DNA of 64,000 nt, taken from Bilabrum cf. latius (taxonomy: Eukaryota; Bigyra: Bicosoecida; Bigyra; Bicosoecida). Of the stretch, positions 11,757 to 22,827 are shown piece after piece. Within the stretch, counting starts at the first letter, position 1; each line of letters starts with the position of its first letter. Where the stretch lies: contig OZ237737.1 of assembly GCA_965178125.1 (NCBI GenBank), positions 1,666,238-1,730,237 of the forward strand. Direction: 5' to 3'. The position numbers and the translations under genes are program-made. The notes beneath the pieces are model-generated. The model was given only the letters and a program-made list of their open reading frames with translations, did not search any database and had not been told where the DNA came from.

Positions 11757-12007
11757 GGGAGGCTCAAGCCCCTGAGGGAGGCTCGAGCCGGAGTGGCTCG
11801 GCTGGGCATCGCCGTAGGTGAAGCACCCATCGGACGCCAAACCACCGCCGGGTCTGGGTCTGGCACTGGGTCTGACACTGGGTCTGCCGCACGCCAGAGC
11901 GCTGTCTTGGGGGGAGCAGGCGGGCGCCTTGAAGCAGCAGCCGGGCCTGCTGCGGCGGGGACCGGAGACTTATCAAGGCTGCTGCCGAGCATCCCGAAAA
12001 GCTACCG

Positions 12008-12772
<765 letters not shown>

Positions 12773-12973
12773 ACGCGGAGCAGGAAGGGCACGGGGAAGC
12801 CGCGGGCAGCAGCGGCGTGGGAGTCGGGCCGGACGGGGCCAAGCGCGGCCCCATGGTGCTCGAGTTCCGCGTGCGCACCGGCCGCCGGAGCCCGCACGGC
12901 GGTGGCGGCGGCATGAGGATGATGATGCCTCCCCCCCCCCTCGGGTGGCGCTGTTCCGGCGAGGCTCCCGTTT

Positions 12974-14285
12974 GGAGGGCGGGCGGCGGGGAGCGGCGCT
13001 CCGTCCCAGCGGGACCCTTCGGCGGACTACCCCTACTGCATGCGGTGCGCGGTGCTCGTGAACGGCGGCGGCTGGGACGTCGTGCGCGTGGAGCGGCTAG
13101 TCAGCCTGGGGAAGCCTGAGAGGCACGGGCACCGGCCGATGGTGGATGGCAGGGGCCGGGTATGGGAGGGAGGGGGGAGGGGGTCCCGCGTCACCGGGCA
13201 GTGGACGATATGTTGCATCAAGGTTTTCGTGTTGTGAGGCACAAGCAGACTAGCGGTTCAGTGCATGTTTCTCGGAAGCATTCTGTGCACAGATCTGAGG
13301 TGGGACCGCGAGGGCGCAACACGAGCAGCAGTGTCCAGAGTTCTGCAGAGAGATGCTTGGTCTTGATGCACACGCAGAATGCTACTAGCCGTCGCATAGG
13401 TCCCTGCACGCTGCGCACGGGACGTTGCAATGGGGCCAAAAAAGTGCCCCAACTCGAACGCAGCCAGGCCCGGTGGTGCGCGGCAGCTTGCGCGCCGACG
13501 GATGGGTTCCATCTGGCAGGTAGAATTCACACTGGCGCATTTGAGTCCGCCGATATATCACGCAGAGTGCTACGCGGCACGCTTGGCCGCCATCCGTGTC
13601 GGCACAGGCGACCAACCAGGATGCCACCAGCGAGTGCCGCAGCTGGCCTGCAGCACTCGCCCCGCAAGCTATGCTTCCAGGCGTCCTTGACCTAGGGGAA
13701 ATCATCTTCTCCGCAAGAAGCGTACATGCTTTATATACGTACCTGTGTTCAATCCAATGCTTTGAAGGCAAGCAGGAACCGGCAGTAAAAAAGTCCGAGA
13801 GCTGCCAGTGATTGTCAGCGGTTGGTCGAACAGGCAGATGGGCCAAATCACCGGACAATACACAATACTGAAACGAACAACAAACTACTACTGCTGCAGC
13901 GGATTGAGCCCCGTTTGTAAGCGAGCGGTCCCCCCGGTTCGATGCGGCAGGCAGTTGCAGTTGCCGCAGTGCACACGTCGGATCCGATCCGGAATCCGGA
14001 TCCTAACCGCACACCCGCACCGACCGCTGGCAGGCGAATAGACTGGCGGAAAGTGCCTGCCTTGGTGATAGATGGGCCCCATTTGACGCGATATCGTGCA
14101 ACTACAGGCGCAGACTTTCGAAATAGAGGCCTCGGCGCTTGCCCATGAACACGAAAAAAAGAAGTGCAACTAGGAAAAATAAAATAAAATCAAGTGCTGC
14201 CACCCGGAATCGAACCGGGGACCGCTCGCTTACTAAACGAGTGATACTTCCGCTGAGCTATGGCAGCTCTTAGCGATCTGAGCCC
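12974..14285 (+). repeat. Segmental repeat, block B copy 1
   Basis: First of three near-identical 1.3-kb blocks (others at 15399 and 17412; offsets 2425 and 4438). It begins GGAGGGCGGGCGGCGGGGAG and ends just past a minus-strand tRNA-Thr gene. A short conserved-looking frame (PYCMRCAVLVNGGGWDVVRV, from about 13035) lies near its start, but no complete gene is supported. The rest has only overlapping short frames on both strands. Confidence 0.92.
14195..14267 (-). tRNA. tRNA-Thr (anticodon AGU), copy 1, weakened D-arm
   Basis: 73 nt on the minus strand: acceptor GCTGCCA pairing TGGCAGC with discriminator A, anticodon stem CTCGT/GCGAG around loop TTAGTAA (AGT at 34-36, decoding ACU and, as inosine, ACC/ACA), T-arm CCCGG-TTCGATT-CCGGG. 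The 3' end is followed by a run rich in TTTTA/TTTTT, a Pol III terminator. Compared with copy 3 the D-arm reads GGAAGTATC instead of GGTAGTAGC, which breaks a D-stem pair. Confidence 0.88.
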
Positions 14286-14289
14286 ATCA

Positions 14290-14890
14290 TCCAGGTCACA
14301 GACGAAGAGTCCCTGATGAGGGAGGCTCGCGCCGGAGTGGCTCGGCTGGGCATCGCCGTAGGTGAAGTCGGACGCCAAGCCGCCGCCGGGTCTGACACTG
14401 TGTCTGGCACTGGGTCTGCCGCACGCCAGAGCGCTGCCTTGGGGAGAGTAGGGTCCTCCGCTGCTGCAGCTCACCCTCCAGCAGCCCCCCGACCTGCCTC
14501 CGGGAGACGACCATTCGCCACCAACTCGTCGACCTCGCCGGGGAGGGCCCAGCTGCACGATTGCCACGATTACCGCCAGCGGGAACGTGTCGGCGCCCAA
14601 GTCGAGGGGCAAGTGCAAGGGGGGCAATGGCAAGGGGGCCAAGATCTCGCTGGTCGAGGCCTGCGGGATCTTCGCCCCCTACCCCACCCCCCCGGCCGCC
14701 GGCCGCGTCGCGAGCCATCATGCAGAAGTCCCTGGCGACCGTGCTGTCCGTGGTGCCGCCCCCGAGCAGGCAGAGGCTGGACATGAACGCGGAGCAGGAA
14801 TGGCACGGGGAAGCCGCGGGCAGCAGCGGCGTGGGAGTCGGGGCGTGCGGGGCCAAGCGCGGCCCCATGGTGCTCGAGCTCCGCGTGCTT
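14290..14890 (+). repeat. Segmental repeat, block A copy 1 (truncated)
   Basis: Matches block A copy 2 at 16711 almost base for base (one 1-bp indel and a few substitutions near 14600-14850), then diverges at about 14870-14890 where the other copy continues into the next block B. It lacks the CAG tract of copy 0. Confidence 0.85.
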
Positions 14891-15398
14891 CACGGGCCCG
14901 GCGAGGCCCGGCGAGACTTGGAATCAGGCCCGACTGATTCCGAGTCGATCGGGTCCTAGATCTAGTTTGTGCCCCCGAGGCACTTCCCTTGGGGCAAGTG
15001 CTCTAGTGGAGGCTGAGAAGGAACACGCAGCGCCACAGATATAAAGATCTGGGCTCTGGAGTTCTATTGAAAGCCCGCCCCCCCGTGAGCCCATGGAGGG
15101 TCTACGACGGGACAGACTGGCTGCGGTGCAGGATACTACCTGCTGATCCGGCCAACTGGTCCCTGCTTGACGTGTTTTATGTGTGATTGATATCAAACCT
15201 GCCGGCAGGGAGCTCTTGTTCCCTGACGACGACCGGGACGTGATGGCGTGGGGCTGCCGAGGCGGGCAGCCCTTGGGTGAGGCTGGTGCGGGCCAGCTCA
15301 CCCCATCCCCATCGCCATCTTTCTCAGCAAATACCAACCGGCAGGTTGGACAGAGATTAATTATGCATTCGTATTTTTTCAAAACGGGACCCCTATTA
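14891..15398. other. Unique spacer inside the duplicated region
   Basis: About 500 bp with no match to the flanking blocks. It holds protein-like short stretches on the plus strand (for example RVYDGTDWLRCRILPADPAN near 15090 and RELLFPDDDRDVMAWGC near 15205) in different frames, which could be fragments of a former gene. No complete gene is supported. Confidence 0.4.
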
Positions 15399-16710
15399 GG
15401 AGGGCGGGCGGCGGGGAGCGGCGCTCCGTCCCAGCGGGACCCTTCGGCGGACTACCCCTACTGCATGCGGTGCGCGGTGCTCGTGAACGGCGGCGGCTGG
15501 GACGTCGTGCGCGTGGAGCGGCTAGTCAGCCTGGGGAAGCCTGAGAGGCACGGGCACCGGCCGATGGTGGATGGCAGGGGCCGGGTATGGGAGGGAGGGG
15601 GGAGGGGGTCCCGCGTCACCGGGCAGTGGACGATATGTTGCATCAAGGTTTTCGTGTTGTGAGGCACAAGCAGACTAGCGGTTCAGTGCATGTTTCTCGG
15701 AAGCATTCTGTGCACAGATCTGAGGTGGGACCGCGAGGGCGCAACACGAGCAGCAGTGTCCAGAGTTCTGCAGAGAGATGCTTGGTCTTGATGCACACGC
15801 AGAATGCTACTAGCCGTCGCATAGGTCCCTGCACGCTGCGCACGGGACGTTGCAATGGGGCCAAAAAAGTGCCCCAACTCGAACGCAGCCAGGCCCGGTG
15901 GTGCGCGGCAGCTTGCGCGCCGACGGATGGGTTCCATCTGGCAGGTAGAATTCACACTGGCGCATTTGAGTCCGCCGATATATCACGCAGAGTGCTACGC
16001 GGCACGCTTGGCCGCCATCCGTGTCGGCACAGGCGACCAACCAGGATGCCACCAGCGAGTGCCGCAGCTGGCCTGCAGCACTCGCCCCGCAAGCTATGCT
16101 TCCAGGCGTCCTTGACCTAGGGGAAATCATCTTCTCCGCAAGAAGCGTACATGCTTTATATACGTACCTGTGTTCAATCCAATGCTTTGAAGGCAAGCAG
16201 GAACCGGCAGTAAAAAAGTCCGAGAGCTGCCAGTGATTGTCAGCGGTTGGTCGAACAGGCAGATGGGCCAAATCACCGGACAATACACAATACTGAAACG
16301 AACAACAAACTACTACTGCTGCAGCGGATTGAGCCCCGTTTGTAAGCGAGCGGTCCCCCCGGTTCGATGCGGCAGGCAGTTGCAGTTGCCGCAGTGCACA
16401 CGTCGGATCCGATCCGGAATCCGGATCCTAACCGCACACCCGCACCGACCGCTGGCAGGCGAATAGACTGGCGGAAAGTGCCTGCCTTGGTGATAGATGG
16501 GCCCCATTTGACGCGATATCGTGCAACTACAGGCGCAGACTTTCGAAATAGAGGCCTCGGCGCTTGCCCATGAACACGAAAAAAAGAAGTGCAACTAGGA
16601 AAAATAAAATAAAATCAAGTGCTGCCACCCGGAATCGAACCGGGGACCGCTCGCTTACTAAACGAGTGATACTTCCGCTGAGCTATGGCAGCTCTTAGCG
16701 ATCTGAGCCC
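15399..16710 (+). repeat. Segmental repeat, block B copy 2
   Basis: Repeats block B copy 1 at an offset of exactly 2425 bp through the tRNA gene; I saw no difference over the stretches I compared by eye. It carries the second tRNA-Thr gene at its right end. Confidence 0.92.
16620..16692 (-). tRNA. tRNA-Thr (anticodon AGU), copy 2, weakened D-arm
   Basis: Identical by eye to copy 1, including the GGAAGTATC D-arm variant and the downstream T-tracts, as expected if block B was copied after the D-arm changes arose. Confidence 0.88.
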
Positions 16711-17411
16711 ATCATCCAGGTCACAGACGAAGAGTCCCTGATGAGGGAGGCTCGCGCCGGAGTGGCTCGGCTGGGCATCGCCGTAGGTGAAGTCGGACGC
16801 CAAGCCGCCGCCGGGTCTGACACTGTGTCTGGCACTGGGTCTGCCGCACGCCAGAGCGCTGCCTTGGGGAGAGTAGGGTCCTCCGCTGCTGCAGCTCACC
16901 CTCCAGCAGCCCCCCGACCTGCCTCCGGGAGACGACCATTCGCCACCAACTCGTCGACCTCGCCGGGGAGGGCCCAGCTGCACGATTGCCACGATTACCG
17001 CCAGCGGGAACGTGTCGGCGCCCAAGTCGAGGGGCAGGGGCAAGGGGGGCAATGGCAAGGGGGCCAAGATCTCGCTGGTCGAGGCCTGCGGGATCTTCGC
17101 CCCCTACCCCACCCCCCCGGCCGCCGGCCGCGTCGCGAGCCATCATGCAGAAGTCCCTGGCGACCGTGCTGTCCGTGGTGCCGCCCCCGAGCAGCAGAGG
17201 CTGGACATGAACGCGGAGCAGGAAGGGCACGGGGAAGCCGCGGGCAGCAGCGGCGTGGGAGTCGGGCCGGACGGGGCCAAGCGCGGCCCCATGGTGCTCG
17301 AGTTCCGCGTGCGCACCGGCCGCCGGAGCCCGCACGGCGGTGGCGGCGGCATGAGGATGATGATGCCTCCCCCCCCCCTCGGGTGGCGCTGTTCCGGCGA
17401 GGCTCCCGTTT
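16711..17411 (+). repeat. Segmental repeat, block A copy 2
   Basis: Full-length block A without the CAG tract, joining directly to block B copy 3. Its right half (from GCACCGGCCGCCGGAGCCCG) matches copy 0 at about 12870-12973 rather than truncated copy 1, so it carries sequence seen in both other copies. Confidence 0.85.
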
Positions 17412-18715
17412 GGAGGGCGGGCGGCGGGGAGCGGCGCTCCGTCCCAGCGGGACCCTTCGGCGGACTACCCCTACTGCATGCGGTGCGCGGTGCTCGTGAA
17501 CGGCGGCGGCTGGGACGTCGTGCGCGTGGAGCGGCTAGTCAGCCTGGGGAAGCCTGAGAGGCACGGGCACCGGCCGATGGTGGATGGCAGGGGCCGGGTA
17601 TGGGAGGGAGGGGGGAGGGGGTCCCGCGTCACCGGGCAGTGGACGATATGTTGCATCAAGGTTTTCGTGTTGTGAGGCACAAGCAGACTAGCGGTTCAGT
17701 GCATGTTTCTCGGAAGCATTCTGTGCACAGATCTGAGGTGGGACCGCGAGGGCGCAACACGAGCAGCAGTGTCCAGAGTTCTGCAGAGAGATGCTTGGTC
17801 TTGATGCACACGCAGAATGCTACTAGCCGTCGCATAGGTCCCTGCACGCTGCGCACGGGACGTTGCAATGGGGCCAAAAAAGTGCCCCAACTCGAACGCA
17901 GCCAGGCCCGGTGGTGCGCGGCAGCTTGCGCGCCGACGGATGGGTTCCATCTGGCAGGTAGAATTCACACTGGCGCATTTGAGTCCGCCGATATATCACG
18001 CAGAGTGCTACGCGGCACGCTTGGCCGCCATCCGTGTCGGCACAGGCGACCAACCAGGATGCCACCAGCGAGTGCCGCAGCTGGCCTGCAGCACTCGCCC
18101 CGCAAGCTATGCTTCCAGGCGTCCTTGACCTAGGGGAAATCATCTTCTCCGCAAGAAGCGTACATGCTTTATATACGTACCTGTGTTCAATCCAATGCTT
18201 TGAAGGCAAGCAGGAACCGGCAGTAAAAAAGTCCGAGAGCTGCCAGTGATTGTCAGCGGTTGGTCGAACAGGCAGATGGGCCAAATCACCGGACAATACA
18301 CAATACTGAAACGAACAACAAACTACTACTGCTGCAGCGGATTGAGCCCCGTTTGTAAGCGAGCGGTCCCCCCGGTTCGATGCGGCAGGCAGTTGCAGTT
18401 GCCGCAGTGCACACGTCGGATCCGATCCGGATCCTAACCGCACACCCGCACCGACCGCTGGCAGGCGAATAGACTGGCGGAAAGTGCCTGCCTTGGTGAT
18501 AGATGGGCCCCATTTGACGCGATATCGTGCAACTACAGGCGCAGACTTTCGAAATAGAGGCCTCGGCGCTTGCCCATGAACACGAAAAAAAGAAGTGCAA
18601 CTAGGAAAAATAAAATAAAATCAAGTGCTGCCACCCGGAATCGAACCGGGGACCGCTCGCTTACTAAACGAGCGCTACTACCGCTGAGCTATGGCAGCTC
18701 TTAGCGATCCGAGCC
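17412..18715 (+). repeat. Segmental repeat, block B copy 3
   Basis: Matches copy 1 at an offset of 4438 bp, with a 7-bp deletion near 18430 and changes in the tRNA. Similarity stops at about 18715, just after the tRNA gene. Confidence 0.92.
18626..18698 (-). tRNA. tRNA-Thr (anticodon AGU), copy 3, canonical
   Basis: 73 nt with the same acceptor, anticodon and T arms as copies 1 and 2 but with D-arm sequence GGTAGTAGC, which restores pairing with GCTC at positions 10-12. It is the most canonical of the three and followed by the same Pol III-type T-tract. Confidence 0.93.
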
Positions 18716-19363
18716 AGTATAAATATGTGTATAATGTGATGTTGTTGTTAAAATACTGTTCCCATTGTCGGAGCATTTTCACTCAAAGTCGTTAGGATTG
18801 AAATATGGCAGAATTCTTGATGAAAACGATTGCAGTTATATGCATGTAAGCTTTTCGACGGATCTATCAACTGATCTATAGAAGTTCTTGTTGGGTTGCC
18901 AAAAAATTGATATTTAGAAAATGTTGTGCGACTGGGAAGATTGTATTTCGATTGGGCCCGGTTTTCTGAATACCCTGCAGCGGTGGTGTGTCCCGCGAGG
19001 GCTTGCAACGCGGCATTGCTTCCAACATGGGATGCTGGTATTGACGTCTGTGCTGAGAAGGCCATTTGGAGAAATGCAATCAGGATTCGAGATGCTGGCT
19101 GCCTCTCGCCCGTGCCTCCCAAGCCACCCAAAGGCTGGAGCAGCCGCTCCGCGCGCGCGCACGACGTCCCATCCGCCGCCATTCACGAGCGCGGCGCACC
19201 ACATAGAGGAGGGGCATAGTCCGCCGACGGGTCCCGTGGGGACGGAAGCGCCGCTCCCCCGCCGCCCGCCCTCCAAACGGGAGCCTCGCCGCCGGGCCCC
19301 CAGCGGCCGTGCCACCAGAGGGGGCTTGTCTCGATGCAGAAGCACCGACACGCCAGCAACAAG
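18716..19363. other. Spacer with inverted fragment of the A/B junction
   Basis: AT-rich to about 19080. From about 19110 to 19330 the minus strand resembles the block A/B junction (GAGGCTCCCGTTTGGAGGGC, then a diverged GTGAATGGCGGCGG segment), so an older, inverted copy lies here. No gene is supported. Confidence 0.6.
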
Positions 19364-21826
19364 TCACTCATCAGAGTCCCGGGCCTCCCACCGGCTCCAG
19401 GAAACCGAGCCGCCCACTAGGGTCACCAAAGGCTGCAATCCTACCAACTCTCCACCCACTGCACGCCCGAAGCCGGTGCCTCCTCCATCAGATCCGGCGG
19501 GCGGCGGCGGCACCCCGTCGCCCCCCTCTGGCACCCACCCGTCCGCGCCTCCCCCCTCTGGCTGGCCGCCGCGACCGCCAGTGGCGGCGGCGCCCCCCTC
19601 CGAGTCGTCCACCGGCGGGCTCAGGACCACGATATCGGCCCGCGCCCCGGGCTCCAGGTGGCCCCGCTCCCCGTCCTCGCCCAGCAGCCGCGCGGGGCGC
19701 AGCGACGCGGCCCGGATCGCCTCCGCGGCGCCGCAGCCCGTAAACGCCACCATGTTTCGCACGCACTCGTCCATCGTGACGATGGCGCCCGCCAGCGTCT
19801 CGGTGCCCGCCAGCACCGCATGTCGCCCCCTGTACCGCACCTTGGGGCGGCCCCCGGCACCGAAGCAGGCCGGTTCGGTGGTGGAGGGAGGGGGAGAGGG
19901 GGACGGGGCGGGGGAGGTGGAGGTGGATGCAGAGCCGAGCCGGGTCTTTGTCTGCGCGGCAGCCCTGCCCCCGCTCTCTCCGCGGGGGTGCGACTCGCCC
20001 CCTTCTTCCCCCTACTCTTCCTCTTCCCCTTGGATGTCCCTTCCCTGGCTCTGCCCCTGCCCCTGCCCCTGGCCCCGGCTCTGCTCCTGCCTGCGCGCGT
20101 CCTCCATGAGCCCACCCGCCGACAGCCGCCGCTGCAGCTCCGCAGGCAGCTCCCCCCCGGCTGCCACCTCACTGTCCCCGTGCCGCACCTCCACGCCCAG
20201 CTCCCCGAACGTGTACCTGCCGGGCGGCAGCCCCGAGGCGGCCATCGCGTCCGTGATGAGCACCATGCCGCCGGGGTGCGCCGCCCGCGCGATGGACACG
20301 CTGTGCTCGTGGCAGTGCACGCCGTCCACGATGATGGAGTAGAAGGGACGAGGGTCGCTGCACTCGGCCAGCGAGCACCCCAACGACCCCTGCCCCTGCG
20401 AGCCCGAGGGGGGTTCGGAGCCGTCGCAGGGCAGCCGGGGACGCCCAGGGAAGCCGGCACGGGCCTGCGCCGCGGAGCGAGCGCCCCTGCCCTCGCCCGC
20501 CTCGCCGTCGTCTTCCTCGGCCGGGCCGTCGCCCCCGCTGCCACCGGACGTCGTCTGTGCAGCAGCGGAGGAGCCCCGCGGCCTCTGCCCGCCCTCGCCG
20601 TGGCCGCTGCCGTTGCTGCTGCTGCTGCTGCTGTTCGCCGACCGCCCCGGGCGGGTTTGACCATCCCCTTTCTGGCCTCCTCTGGAGCCGTTGTTGTCCC
20701 CGTGTCCCCTCACCTGCGGAAGACCGTACCGATCCACATCCACCTCAAGGCGGCCCTCGTCGCGCGCGCCGACGGCCGCTGGGCTGCACGCCGACCTTCC
20801 GTGCCCCTGACTCTGGCCCTGCCCCTGACTCTGGCCATGGCCCTGGAGCACGGGGGACTGGGGCGGGGAGGGCAGGCGAGAGGGCTGCAGGCCGGCCGCG
20901 TAGTGGCCCGCGTAGCTCGACGCCACGCCGCTGCTGAGCCGGGGCCCGAACGAAGTCTGCGCCTGGGTGTGGGCGAGGGGGTCCCAGGGCGAGGGCGGTG
21001 CGGCGGACGACGAAGGGGGGCCCACGGGAGCGGTGGGCGCGCCGGCGACGCCGGCTCGCCGCCGGGCCGCCGCCGGTCGGGCGGCTTTGCGCTTGCCGAG
21101 GATTCCCACGAGCCCGGGATCCCTGTGGTGGAACGGCTGCATGGCGTTGAACAGGTGCGTGACGAGCGAGGCCCCGTGCGCCAGGCCCTCCGTAGACTGC
21201 TTGGCGGTTGCGGTGGAGTGCCCCATGGACACCACGATGCCTCGGGACTGCAGCGCGCGGGTCAGGGCGAGGGCCCCGGGCAGTTCGGGCGCCAGGGTCA
21301 CGATGCGGCAGTCGCGCATCGCATCGGGGCCCCACAGCTCGGCCGCGTCCTGCATGCCTCGCCGGGGGGCTCGCAGGTGCTCTTCCTTGTGCGCGCCCTT
21401 CTTGGCAGGGTGCAGGAAGGGCCCCTCCAGGTGCGTCCCCAGGCAGCTGGCCCCCTCCCTGCCCCGCGCGTCCCTGCGGCCGAGCAGCGGGAGCACCTTG
21501 CGGTACGTCTCGCGGCTCGACGTGATCACCGTGGCCACGAAGGCGGTCACGCCGTGCCCCGCGAGGCCGCGAGCCACCCTGCGCACCGCGTCCGGCGTGA
21601 GACCCGGCTTGGAATAGTCCACCCCAAAGGCGCCGTTGTGCTGCACGTCGATGAAGCCCGGGGACAGGACGGCGCCGCCGCAGTCGACCTCGACGTCGCT
21701 CTTCAGCTCGCCCTTGCCGGCCGCTTCCCAGAAGCGGCGTTGCTGCGAGGGCCAGAACAGACGCGCCAGAGAGAGAGAAAGAGATAGATAGATCAAGAGA
21801 GATACGGAAAGCAAAACGCGTGGCAT
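19364..21826 (-). CDS. AMDHD2: N-acetylglucosamine-6-phosphate deacetylase
   Basis: Cytosolic amidohydrolase converting GlcNAc-6-phosphate to glucosamine-6-phosphate, in amino-sugar salvage. Family motifs occur in order: LSPGFIDVQHNGAFGVDYS, THLEGPF (metal ligand Glu), VSMGHSTA, HLFNAM, IIVDGVHC, LITDAM (catalytic Asp), then a C-terminal ADIVVLS strand. A disordered Gly/Ser/Gln insert of roughly 280 residues splits the barrel between GILGKRKAAR and FYSIIVDG, and a second one containing the TAG (20012-20014) follows EVRHGD. The protein is 820 residues, about twice the usual length, and ends in TGA. The N-terminal strand of the family is missing before QRRFWEAA; an upstream exon ending near 21765 (acceptor CTCGCAG) is possible but I could not find it, so the start at 21826 is doubtful. 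Confidence 0.88.
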
Positions 21827-21939
21827 CGCGGCGGCGGTTCGTCGTCAACCGCGTGAGACGGTGTCATCGTTCCAAGGGCGCGGCAGGCACCCCTATCCCC
21901 TGCGGATCCCGAGCTAGGGCACGGTGCGACGATTTAGGG

Positions 21940-22430
21940 CCACGCACGGGCGCGCTGGCAGGTGCTGCCTCATATTGCACTGGTTTGCGCGAGTCGCTGC
22001 GGAAGGTGGTGGTCCAATGCCAGAGGATGCGGCTGTTTGCTGCGTCTCACGGCATCGAGGACATACCCCGCTCTGCGAACGTCGTGGTCGATACTATGAA
22101 ACGGGATTCAGGTGGACCGTCTGCTTTTAGTTTAGGTCTTCTGATGGAGGGACGGTGCCATTACTTGGTTGCCTCCCTGGGTTCATCGAACGGACCGAGG
22201 TGCGACACCCACCAACGCGGCTCTCTCACTGGATCCACAGGTCGTCCCAGACAAGTTCTTCTTCATGCGGTCGGAATACCCGGCAATTCGTAAAACGAAT
22301 CACGGCCCCATGCCGCAAGTCCCGCCCGGCCCCCGTCGATACGCTCCGCCCTTCGGTTCCAGAGGCGCGCTGCATGACGCCATCCAAGACCTAGTGCAGC
22401 TCGCTAAGTTTGATCCGGTAAGGCTAGGTC
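21940..22430 (+). CDS. Possible spliced gene, unknown
   Basis: On the plus strand a protein-like stretch (RESLRKVVVQCQRMRLFAAS, then HGIEDIPRSANVVVDTMKR, about 21990-22110) could be joined from a donor at GATTCAG/GTGGAC to an acceptor at GGATCCACAG. That would lead into a second stretch (VVPDKFFFMRSEYPAIRKTN, then a Pro-rich part ending LVQLAKFDP) before a GTAAGG donor near 22418. I could not find the start codon or the last exon and do not recognise the family. It lies divergently against the deacetylase gene. Coordinates are approximate and the whole call is inference from composition and splice-like signals. Confidence 0.3.
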
Positions 22431-22827
22431 CTTGGCTTCTTGGCAACTGGCTACTCGAGGGCGCTCTGGCCGAACCCCCACCATCGCCGCTTCATATCCA
22501 GGCTGGGGGGAAAGGGTTTGCGGCGGATCATCCCCGTCGGCAGCCAGCGTCCGATTCCGAGTTTGGTTTGCGAGCCGCCGGGGGGGGGGCAGGCACAGCA
22601 GGCACCACTGGCAACCATTAACCCTGCAAGTGGTGGTGGTGCCGCGCGCAACAAAATGCGACCCGCACTGATTGCTCACCGAACAGCGTTGCGGTGCAGG
22701 CAGCCCTGCGGCCAGCCCATGCGCGCCGCAGCACCCCACTTCCACCAACATGATGCCGCAGATGGTTAGTTGCTCACCAGCTCGCCGGCTGTGACTCCAA
22801 GGCCTGGTTCAAGCTGTTGCCAAAAGG

